Assembly (NCBI GenBank): GCA_036504055.1
Contig: DASXVU010000034.1
Span: forward strand, 62,001 to 126,000
Source: Methanomassiliicoccales archaeon
GTDB lineage: Archaea > Thermoplasmatota > Thermoplasmata > Methanomassiliicoccales > UBA472
Direction of reading: 5' to 3'
DNA length: 64,000 bases
This document shows positions 28,001 to 35,900 of the stretch, piece after piece. Both the position numbers and the translations under genes were made by a program. Numbering within the stretch: the first letter of the stretch is position 1; every line of letters begins with the position of its first letter. The notes under the pieces are model-generated. The model did not search any database, was not told the origin of the DNA, and saw only the letters and a list, made by a program, of their open reading frames with translations.

Positions 28001-30697
28001 CAAAGTGACGTTGGTGGCGGTCAGGTTGCCGAACGATGTGGAGGGGGCAGTGATGTTCGAGGCCACAAAATTGCTGTCGGTCAGGGTGACCTTCGAATGA
28101 CCATCAATATTGATGTTGACGAATCCGGTCAGGATCGATCCGTTACGGGCCGACATGACAGCGTTGTCCTTCAGGAATATCGTCATCTCACTGTTCGCGG
28201 TTATCGTTCCAGACGTGAGCTCTATCGACCCTGATCCGGAGACGGTTATCTTGAACTGGTTCGGGTGATCATTGAGGATGCTAAGAAGGCCGGATGTGAT
28301 GATCAGCCTGGCATTGTCCCTGACCTCGATGTCGCCTTTTATCGACACGGGGGCATCGCCGCTGATGACCCATACCATTGTTCCGGTGAGAATCGTCGGT
28401 CCGTGGATCACCGACAGCGTCGGGAACATCACATCCCTTTCATCGACATTATTGATCATATTAGGGAAATGCCTGAAGTTGGTCGATATTCCTCCATTGC
28501 TGTCATCCATCACATAAAGGACCTGGCTCTGGGTCCGGTACTTGAAGACCAGGTTATAATCGAATGCCTTTCCGTTCCTTAGGTTGGAGCTGTTCAGCAC
28601 ATCGCTGAGCAACGGGATCGTTACCATTCCGGAGGTGGCGGTCCTGTTGAAATTGGCTGCGGTCTTGCCTAGATAGTTGAGAATGGCCTGTGGCGGTGCC
28701 GCCACTGCGCCTGATTGATCTAGATAATATGCTATGGCTCCAGTGCCCGCATTACTGGACGTCACACCGACGTTTCCAACCGGTATTAGTTGGTTGTCGG
28801 TAACTTCTAAGGAAACCCAACGGTAGAGTGCTACTTGTGGTTGAGTTTGAATATTAATGAACATACGATCAAAATGGATCGTTGCCCCACCGGCGTTAGC
28901 AAATGACAGTGTAAGTGTTCTCAGTTTGTCGATGGAATTTACACCATTAGCATAAAGATCGAAAGGTCCAATAGTTGTTTGACCTAGGTTCAGAGAAGGT
29001 CTCATGTTGGTATTCTTCAGTGCTGACCCACCAAATGAATACTGGATATAGTTCGTTTGAGCGTATGAGGCTTCAGTATAGTATACAAATGATACCGTTA
29101 AACTCTTTATCGAGCCCGTCAATTCTCCAATATTATACTTTACGATATTCATTGTTTGTCCGATGGATAGATCGTAAGTCAGAGCATCGCCTTGAGCGTA
29201 TAGCCCATTAACATTCTCTCCAGTTCCATCGTTCGTACCATTCGCCGTAATTACTTTTGCCAGATTCCTTGTTTTGAAGACGTTGGTACCGAAGTATCCG
29301 CCGGTGCTGTTCTGGACGGTCATGCCGTACAAGTTGGCGATCGACTGATCCAAGGCAACTAGTTTGTGGTAGGCGCCTTGTGTCGCATCCGTCCCGTTGT
29401 TCTCATTGATGTTGTTGAGCGGGATGTAGGTGTCGGCAACGACCAGGTTCGTCGATCCGCCTATGGTTATGTTGCGGTAGGTCGGCAGCTTCAGATCGAT
29501 CGTTACCCAGATCCTGTCGATGTAAACGTTGCCAGCCTTGGTGTTGGTGTAGTCCAGTGTCATCTTGCTTAGGCTCTGAGCGGCCATGTCGGGCAAGACT
29601 TGATCGTCGGTGACGTTAAAGTTCGTTCCAGAAGGATCGTCAGCCCGGAACGTGGGGACAATGTCAATTGCGGTGGGCGTCGCGGTCCCATACTGCGGAG
29701 TGTAGGAGAATACGCCGTGAGAACCGGCCGCCGCACTTGTGCTGGTCTTATAGCTCACGTGTAGAACGATGCCTCCAGGGACGATGTCCGTTGCCTCGAA
29801 CACCAATCCGCCCATGTCGAAACCGGTCGTGACAAGTCTCTGGGTGGCTGCGACGGTCACGTTCCTGGTGTCGTTCATTGTCATCGACAGTGCATTCTGG
29901 CCAGTGACTGTGCTTAAAATAGGATCGAACGCGGCGTTGACATCCCTCTCCAGGAAGTAGTCCACGTACTGTCGAGCCTTATTGTCCTTGGCGAACTGGT
30001 AATTGAAACTGTAAGGTCCCGGATTGGCCGTAACGGAGTTGTATGTTCCGTTGTCGTACATGTTCAGGACCCTGGAGCCGATCATGGATACCTCGCTGGA
30101 CATGAACAGCATGACCGGGGAACTGCTGAAAACCTTGGTCGGGAAGTAGACCGAATTGTAAGCCAGCTCCGCTCCGGAAATGGTGGAATCGATCAGTGAG
30201 AATCTGGCATCGTCGACCAGAAGGTGTCCCGAGAACGATATGTTCGACATCCGTGACTCGAGGTAGCCACCGTGCCTGACAACCACTCCTAGTGCTGGAA
30301 TGATACTGCTTCTGATGGTGTCAACGGTCAATGTTGAGTTGTCGAGTATCAGTATGCCGCCATCCTCTATGGTCAGGGTCAATGCATTGATACCCGCCCC
30401 AACCGGTGTGGCTCCTGAATATGATGAAGAGAATATCACTGTTGAATTGATGATCTGGACCATGCCGCCGGCCCTTATGGTGAGGCTATTTTGGATCCAT
30501 TTCCCGCCATCATCGTGGATCGTGAAGTTATCACCATATCCGGTACCAACTATTGTGTCCCCATTCAGGACCTCCCCCTGGGCCGATACCCCCACCTCAG
30601 GTACGGCAATGAGCAATACCCCGAGGAAGGACGAGATCACCATGCACCATACGATTGCGAAGCTAACAAGCTTGTTGAACCCAGCACCCAGCTTCAT
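25076..30697 (-). CDS. Giant CARDB-repeat surface protein with TM helix and cytoplasmic zinc-ribbon tail
   Basis: This is an 1873-residue protein. An N-terminal signal or anchor (FAIVWCMVISSFLGVLLIAV) is followed by about 700 residues of beta-rich repeats. At least four CARDB-like domains occur between about 1050 and 1500 (for example NYPDLVATNLQFKLSSSG and DLSVLPGQISINPAIV), and a last beta domain ends near 1630. One hydrophobic helix (VFAIIAIIVIAVILVFSVYLY, about 1635-1655) precedes a cytoplasmic tail. That tail has two adjacent zinc ribbons (CGECGAL...CPRCG and CSECGTW...CPECG), a helical segment, a third ribbon (CPTCGTL...CSKCG) and a basic, Lys-rich end. The ectodomain is full of N-glycosylation sequons. 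It is an envelope protein; the intracellular ribbons suggest it binds a cytoplasmic partner. It lies opposite the pilus operon. Confidence 0.82.
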   Translation of the reverse strand: MKLGAGFNKLVSFAIVWCMVISSFLGVLLIAVPEVGVSAQGEVLNGDTIVGTGYGDNFTIHDDGGKWIQNSLTIRAGGMVQIINSTVIFSSSYSGATPVGAGINALTLTIEDGGILILDNSTLTVDTIRSSIIPALGVVVRHGGYLESRMSNISFSGHLLVDDARFSLIDSTISGAELAYNSVYFPTKVFSSSPVMLFMSSEVSMIGSRVLNMYDNGTYNSVTANPGPYSFNYQFAKDNKARQYVDYFLERDVNAAFDPILSTVTGQNALSMTMNDTRNVTVAATQRLVTTGFDMGGLVFEATDIVPGGIVLHVSYKTSTSAAAGSHGVFSYTPQYGTATPTAIDIVPTFRADDPSGTNFNVTDDQVLPDMAAQSLSKMTLDYTNTKAGNVYIDRIWVTIDLKLPTYRNITIGGSTNLVVADTYIPLNNINENNGTDATQGAYHKLVALDQSIANLYGMTVQNSTGGYFGTNVFKTRNLAKVITANGTNDGTGENVNGLYAQGDALTYDLSIGQTMNIVKYNIGELTGSIKSLTVSFVYYTEASYAQTNYIQYSFGGSALKNTNMRPSLNLGQTTIGPFDLYANGVNSIDKLRTLTLSFANAGGATIHFDRMFINIQTQPQVALYRWVSLEVTDNQLIPVGNVGVTSSNAGTGAIAYYLDQSGAVAAPPQAILNYLGKTAANFNRTATSGMVTIPLLSDVLNSSNLRNGKAFDYNLVFKYRTQSQVLYVMDDSNGGISTNFRHFPNMINNVDERDVMFPTLSVIHGPTILTGTMVWVISGDAPVSIKGDIEVRDNARLIITSGLLSILNDHPNQFKITVSGSGSIELTSGTITANSEMTIFLKDNAVMSARNGSILTGFVNINIDGHSKVTLTDSNFVASNITAPSTSFGNLTATNVTLQAGIANFGGQATAVLTSVSIPAIHLQDDARAWSYRLLTVTVMDGTLVHGIAGAFVELDRSTGMSYATAITGADGKATFNLLSDWINRYGASHFNDNYRVNATYWFHGVRYDSTGAINARYTQVSPDGLINNDNGSEIAKSDIAINVNILGALPELDPPFWASDYSPARGASVGLIANITNNGVVNAYSVLVRFKDLTTGAIIADQTITSIAPGEHSNITVLWTVVYPVGNHTLNVTVDPFGAIPQLNRSNNWNQTTVSVQGVPDLSVLPGQISINPAIVETNSTVSIRADIVNGGDDMDQTAVIRFYDVFHGLRISIGNFTLPAIRGGQTGVAFATWQHMLPGDHNITVVIDENNTLLEASKGNNIAGVIVKVMNYPDLVATNLQFKLSSSGSVVTQVFIGDSVMLSATVMNTGEYVASDFLVRFWLGTASTGTKIGDVVVPSINAGATTDIQMGWIAASVDGSGRNQSRMITVEVNPFTHGNDTPVMEMTYENNIISSSLLVVDNRADLWFPAGVSVKSSSGSNSTSQAVQGQTIDITFVMGNEGLKAANGAVLEIYVKDSDNYKHLLMSMIRDLSGGASVQISFPWVVNVTSGTYSLVVEMNSRHVIEESNYTNNIDSRAFAVNIPNPMITISVGSKTDFQPGESIPVSGMITNKDGSYALANQSLTIRLLDSAGLPVGDAITTKTDGTGAYSSFVFVPTDRSGSHSVSVTMNSGAVYSNSVPINVMKIFNAQGVPLWVFAIIAIIVIAVILVFSVYLYKYGLGKMVECGECGALIPESSKRCPRCGTEFEADTAKCSECGTWIPSRSKECPECGAKFMTEPVEEISTDDYMSSMRRQYDEYINGFREQAKAALGKKYSEDKFMDWLKTEPAYVTFEAWVAKKEEDRKASSLPCPTCGTLNPKGATICSKCGTVFDKALEMASAAESGEQAKPFRKIVKRSSDRKMVPKKVVKDNPETEHSPESVPEEQKKE
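28790..29270 (-). other. Low-GC module inside the giant surface protein gene
   Basis: Across this stretch GC falls sharply: bases 29041-29100 have 22 G+C of 60 and 29101-29160 have 20 of 60. Bases 27241-27300 of the same gene have 36 of 60. It encodes about residues 476-636, a segment starting near the NLAKVITANG stretch and ending near FDRMFINIQT. The reading frame is unbroken. The base change suggests that the module was acquired or recombined separately. Confidence 0.6.
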
Positions 30698-30786
30698 TAT
30701 AACACCTGATTGACGACCATTGGTATTTTGGAAAATACTGTTTGAGTCTATAAATAGATGGTTACTTCTATCACACTTTGAAACAA

Positions 30787-30817
30787 ATGTGGCGCGTTAA
30801 TATCATATTAGCCACAT
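30787..30817. repeat. Interrupted palindrome upstream of the giant surface protein
   Basis: Outer arms atgtggc (30787-30793) and gccacat (30811-30817) flank inner arms taatat and atatta around a single central c. Only a 4-base gcgt interrupts the left side. It lies 99 bases after the 391-aa coiled-coil gene ends and about 40 bases upstream of the TATA-like ctatttata (30750-30760, minus strand) of the surface protein gene. An operator is the likely role; a terminator is possible. Confidence 0.5.
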
Positions 30818-30885
30818 ATGTAAAATCAAATTATCATTTCGCGAAAAATGGGAGCATAAGAATAAGGATAGGGAGGGGAGAGACC

Positions 30886-32061
30886 TCACTTCCTCTTGAT
30901 TATCTTTCGTATAGAAACGGAGCGTTTCACTTCTGATCTCTTTTCCTCTTCCTGCTCCTTGTGCTCCTCGGCCGGTTCCTCCTCGACGTGCTTCTCTTCC
31001 TCGGCCGGTTCCTCGATGTGTTTCGGCTCAGGCTCTTCCTTCTTCGGTTCGGGCTTGCGAGAGTCCTTCTTCTTTGGGGCCTCGACCAGTTTGCCGTCCT
31101 TGAGCTTCGCGTCGCAGGCCCAGCAGTGTTCTGACTTGGAATCGATGATGGTGGCGCAGTTGGGGCACTCGAACTCCTTCCGCTCCTCGGCCGGTGCCTC
31201 CTGGGCGATCTCCTCTTCCTCGGCCGGTGCCGGTTCCTCTGCCTTTTCTTCGGGCTCCTCGATGGGCGCCGGGATCGACTTCATCTGAGGGGCATCGTCC
31301 TCGACACTGGCCTCCATATGGGCGGCGTTGTCCTCCTCCATCATCTCCTCGGGCTTGGCCTCCTCGAAGGCCGGCTCGGGAATGACCGGTCTGACCGTTG
31401 TCTTGGCGCGGCGTCCCTCCATCGCTTCCCTCTGGGTGAGGGCCTTCTCCCTTTCCGTCAGGGTGCGCTCCCATTCGACGAAGCGCTTCTGCTCGTCCAA
31501 CATGAGCTTCTTGCTGTTGGCCAGCAGATCTCCCTGCTCTTCCACGACCTTGATCTTGGCGAGCAGTTCCTCCCTTCTGGCGCTCATCGACTCTAACATC
31601 TTCTTCAGGTCTGACTCTCCGGAAAGCATGCGCTCTTCCATCTTGGAAATGCGTTCTCCGGAGTCACGCAACCGCTTTTCATAGCCGGAGGTGAGCTCGG
31701 TCAGCCGGAGCAGTTCGGACTCCTGCCTTGCGATCTCCCCCTGACGCCGGTCCAGGTTCTCCCGGCTTGCCTGGATGTCCTCCTCCCTGCCCTGCAGGTC
31801 GGTCTGCATCCGGTTCAGGTCCTCCTGGAATTTGGCGACCCGGTTCTCCCTGGGCGCAAGGTCCGACTCTCGCTTCTTGAGCTCGGACTCCTTTCTCCCC
31901 AGGTCTCCCTCCCTGTCGGCCAGATCGCGCTCGTCGGAATGCAGCCTGGACTCCATCCCATCGAGGTCCTCGCGACGCTTCTTGAGGTCTGCCTCTTGGT
32001 TCTTGATCTTGTCCTTGAACTCCTCTATGACCTGCCATATCGGTACTGAATCATCTGCCAT
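30886..32061 (-). CDS. Coiled-coil protein with one zinc ribbon and a basic C-terminus
   Basis: The product is 391 residues from the ATG at 32061, preferred because a gcgggga stretch precedes it; a start at 32076 adds five residues. Residues 5-200 are a highly charged coiled coil with a repeating RE-rich pattern. A linker of acidic Glu/Pro repeats follows. Near residues 297-315 there is a single zinc ribbon (CPNCATI...CWACDAKL). The C-terminus is Glu/Lys-rich and ends VSIRKIIKRK. That end resembles FRKIVKR in the cytoplasmic tail of the neighbouring giant surface protein. It follows the KaiC-like gene by 19 bases and probably shares its transcript. I infer a cytoplasmic scaffold that links the KaiC-like ATPase to the surface protein. 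Confidence 0.72.
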   Translation of the reverse strand: MADDSVPIWQVIEEFKDKIKNQEADLKKRREDLDGMESRLHSDERDLADREGDLGRKESELKKRESDLAPRENRVAKFQEDLNRMQTDLQGREEDIQASRENLDRRQGEIARQESELLRLTELTSGYEKRLRDSGERISKMEERMLSGESDLKKMLESMSARREELLAKIKVVEEQGDLLANSKKLMLDEQKRFVEWERTLTEREKALTQREAMEGRRAKTTVRPVIPEPAFEEAKPEEMMEEDNAAHMEASVEDDAPQMKSIPAPIEEPEEKAEEPAPAEEEEIAQEAPAEERKEFECPNCATIIDSKSEHCWACDAKLKDGKLVEAPKKKDSRKPEPKKEEPEPKHIEEPAEEEKHVEEEPAEEHKEQEEEKRSEVKRSVSIRKIIKRK

Positions 32062-32080
32062 TGGTATTCCCCGCATTTCC

Positions 32081-32782
32081 CTAGGCCAATGTCGGCCCTA
32101 GAATCGTGACTCCATGATCGCCCACTTCCATCGTGTGGCGTTCCATCGAATGCTCGGTGGCCCTCATCTTCTCAACGCGCATGTACCGTACCAGCTTTCC
32201 CCGGGTACGGTCCAGGCCTAGCTCGATGATCCCGTCCACCAGGAATCCCTCGTTCCCGAGCAGGTCGGAAGGTGTGCCGGGATTGCGCTCCATGACGATG
32301 AACGACATGAGATTGTAATCCCTTAGCGTCTTGAAGAAGTAGAACATCTTCTTGCGCATGCCCTTGACATCGTCCATCAGGGAATACAGCGCCCCGAGCG
32401 AGTCCAGGCTGAAGACTGTGAACCGGTCTCCATGCTTCTTCTTGTAGTATCCTATGGTCTGTATTATGAATTGGAGATAATCGGTCGGCGAATCCACCTC
32501 TACGATCTCGTCAAGTTCGCGCAGGTCGGTGAAATCGGAGATCTCGAGGTTCGATGTCAATTTCAGGTTCAGCGACCTCATGTTCCTGATGTGGCTGTCG
32601 GCCGTCTCCTCTAGAGTGATGTAAAGGCCGAACTCGTTGGTCTTGTCCAGATATGAGGACATCATCGAGTAGCAGAACGAGGTCTTCATGGAGCCTGGGG
32701 GGCCGGTGATCAGCACCACCTTGGGGACCTCGATGTCCGTCCTGAATACCTTGTCCAAACCTTGAATGGAATTCCTGAACAC
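32081..32782 (-). CDS. Stand-alone KaiC-like / RAD55-type ATPase
   Basis: This is a 233-residue single RecA-fold domain. The Walker A is GPPGSMKTS (27-35), with Met replacing the usual second Gly; Walker B is in FTVFSLDSLGALY (about 120-132). The beginning SIQGLDKVF matches the KaiC/RAD55 entry strand. Members of this group signal or regulate through ATP-dependent oligomers. The start is GTG at 32782, preceded about 45 bases upstream on the minus strand by the AT stretch gtttattac. It is the first gene of a three-gene minus-strand unit with the coiled-coil/zinc-ribbon gene and, after a gap, the surface protein. It is the second KaiC-like ATPase in this locus. Confidence 0.83.
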   Translation of the reverse strand: MFRNSIQGLDKVFRTDIEVPKVVLITGPPGSMKTSFCYSMMSSYLDKTNEFGLYITLEETADSHIRNMRSLNLKLTSNLEISDFTDLRELDEIVEVDSPTDYLQFIIQTIGYYKKKHGDRFTVFSLDSLGALYSLMDDVKGMRKKMFYFFKTLRDYNLMSFIVMERNPGTPSDLLGNEGFLVDGIIELGLDRTRGKLVRYMRVEKMRATEHSMERHTMEVGDHGVTILGPTLA

Positions 32783-32947
32783 TTTATCGACCGCCCGGAT
32801 TTGCTATTTTATCGGCGGTCAGGTAATAAACCTTTTCTGGCTGGGCACCGTAGTCTGATAATTTTGAAAGTGTCCCGAATCTGGTAGACTGGCTATGCTG
32901 GAAAAATGGTCCGGGGAAGGCCCCAGAAGGGGGGGGGCGAAAACGGG

Positions 32948-35900
32948 TTACTCTTCCCCTTCCTCGCCGCCCTCGACCCGGAGGGAATCTCCCTTCGCCT
33001 CCGTCTCTTCCACCATTTGTTCCTCGCCCTTTCCGACGAGCCGGGCCACGGCGATGACCTTCTCGCCTTCCTCCAGGCGTTTCGCCCTGACCCCCATGGT
33101 CACCCTCCCCAGCACACGGAAGTCGGATGCCGGGAAACGGATGATGTTGCCCTTGTTGCTGGCCAGGATGATCTCGTCCTCCTCGGACACCTCGAGCACG
33201 GCCAGCACCTTTCCGTTCCTTTCGCAGACCTTGATGGCCTTGACGCCCTTTCCGCCCCGGCGGGTCTTCCGGTACTCGTCCCTCTCCTCGGCGCCCGGAA
33301 GCTCCTCCTCACAGACCTCTTCTGTCTCCTCGGCCTCTTCGATCTCCTCTTCGGCCAGTTCCTCGGCTATGCCCTCCAGTGCCTCGATACCGGACTCTTC
33401 CGCAGCACCGCGCTTGCCGACGATGGATATCTTGCCGTAACCGTTCTCTGTCACGGTGAGCAGCTTGGCGTCCTGGGTGACGATGGCCATGCTGACCACC
33501 CGGTCGCCCTCGCCGAGCCTGATGCCGCGGACGCCGTGCGCCGGCCGGCCCATGGGCCGGACGTCCCGCTCGGAGAACCGGATGGCCCGGCCATTCGCCG
33601 TGGCCAGTATGATCTCCTTGGTGCCGTCGGTGATCTTGGTGTCGACCAGCTCATCGCCCTCTTCCAATCCGACCGCGATGATGCCGCTTGAGCGGACGTT
33701 CACATACGCCTCCAGCGGCGTCTTCTTGATGACGCCCTTCTTGGTGGCGAACACCAGATAGCTGTCGCCGCCGATCTCCTTGACCGGCATGGTCTTGACC
33801 ACCCTCTCGCCCTCCTCCAGCTTGGGCAGGAGGTTGACGATCGGCTTTCCTTTGGCATGGCGGCCGCCCACCGGCAGCTGCCAGGCCTTGAGCACATAGA
33901 CCCGGCCCAGGTTGGTTATGAACATGAGCTTGTTATGGGTCAGGGTGACGAACATGTCGGTCACGTTGTCCTCCTCCTTGGTCTCCATGCCGATGAGCCC
34001 AATGCCGCCGCGCCTCTGCTGCTTGTAGGTGTCCAGCGGTATCCTCTTGATGTACCCGTCGGAGGTGCCCATGACCACCATGTCCTCGTTCGGGATCAGG
34101 TCCTCGATATCAAAGTCCAGGGCGTTGGCCACGATCTCCGTCTTACGGTCGTCCCCGAACTTCTCCCGGATCTCGAGCTCCTCGCTCTTGACGATGCCCA
34201 GTATCCTTTCCTTGGATGCCAGGATGGCCTCCAGTTCGCGGACCAGATTTTCGATCTCCGCATACTCGGCGCGAAGTGCCACCAGTTCCAGCCCGGTCAG
34301 CTTTCTCAAGGTCAGGTCGAGGATGGCCTTGGCCTGCTCCTCGTCTATGACCAGGAAGTCAATGAGGCCCTGTCTCGCCTCTTCCGGCGATCCGGCCGCA
34401 CGGATGATGCGTATGGTCTCGTCCAGCACGTCCACCGCCTTGATCAGGCCCTGCAGGATGTGGTCCCTCTTCTGGGCCTGTCTGAGATCGTATTGGGTCC
34501 TCTTGGTGACAACATTGACCCGGTAGTCGAGGAAGTGCTGCATCATCTCCTTCAAGGTGAGCACCTTGGGCTGGTTGTCGACCAGTGCGATGTTTATGAC
34601 GCCAAACGTGACCTCCATCTGGGTATGCTTGAACAGCTGGTTGAGGACGACCTCCTCCATGACGTCCTTCCGCAGCTCGATGACGATCCTCATTCCGTCA
34701 CGATCGGACTCGTCGCGCAGGTCAGTGATGCCTTCGATCTTCTTGTCCTTGACCAGCTCGGCGATGGCCTCGATCAAGGTCGCTTTGTTGACCTGGTAGG
34801 GTATTTCATTTACGATGATGCGCTGCTTGCCCTCGACCTCTTCCCTGATGGTGCGGGCGCGCACCTTGATCTTGCCGCGGCCGGTCTGGTAAGCTTCGAT
34901 GATGCCGTTGATGCCATAGATGATGCCGCCGGTCGGAAAGTCTGGACCCTTTACGAACTGCATCAGGTCCATCACTTCTGCGTCGGGGTGGTCTGCCAGA
35001 TAGATGATGGCATCGACGATCTCGCGCAAGTTGTGCGGCGGTATGTTGGTCGCCATGCCTACCGCTATGCCGGACGAGCCGTTGATCAGCAGGTTCGGCA
35101 GCTTGGACGGGAGAACGGACGGCTCCTTCAACGAACCGTCGAAATTATCGACCCAGTCGATCGTTTCCTTGTCCAGGTCGGCCAGCATCTCCTCTGCTGT
35201 TTTCTGGAGACGGCATTCGGTGTACCTCATGGCCGCGGCGGAATCGCCATCGACCGAACCGAAGTTGCCCTGCCCATCAACGAGCGGGTAACGCAGCGAG
35301 AACGTCTGGGCCATGCGGACCATCGAGTCGTAGACGGCGGTGTCGCCGTGCGGATGATATTTTCCAAGGCAATTGTGTGCCAGTATTCCGTTTGCTACGA
35401 ATTCGTGGGCTCCGGCGACCTGCATATCATAGGTCTTCTGTTTCGAAGCGGCCTCTGTGCTCTCGACCCTCTGGAAGTATAGGTTCTTATCAAGCATCTC
35501 TTCCAGAACAGGAGCTAGTTCCGAACCGATCCTCTGCAATTTGGATTGGATGCCCCAATCAACGATCTGGGTCCGCCCTAGGTTCTTATCTTTTAGGTCG
35601 AACGAATATCTGATCTTCGCCCCATCAGGGAACTTGATCCCCGCACGGAATTTGCTGCCTTCTGTGTCCTCATACCATCCACTACCGATATGGTATCTGG
35701 ACAGCTCAGAGAATATGACGTCTGCGGAATAAGGGATCTGGTCGAACCTAACCACTTTTTGCGGTGCGGATGCGATTCTTTCCAACCGCTCTCTCTTATC
35801 ATCACATGCCAGGTTAAGCAGGCCGCTCAGTACCTTAGAGTACCTTCCACTGGCTTCCAGTGCAAAGAATTCGTGATTTAGCTTGGTATAGCGATCATCG

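Noticed and set aside
32929-32937. A run of nine G next to the gyrA stop
   Set aside because: It lies in a non-coding gap, so it cannot shift a gene; it may be a sequencing artefact or a weak part of a terminator.
33857-35482. A 541-codon open frame on the plus strand
   Set aside because: It is antisense to gyrA and its intein, has no family motifs and shows the low-complexity composition expected of an opposite-strand shadow in GC-rich DNA.
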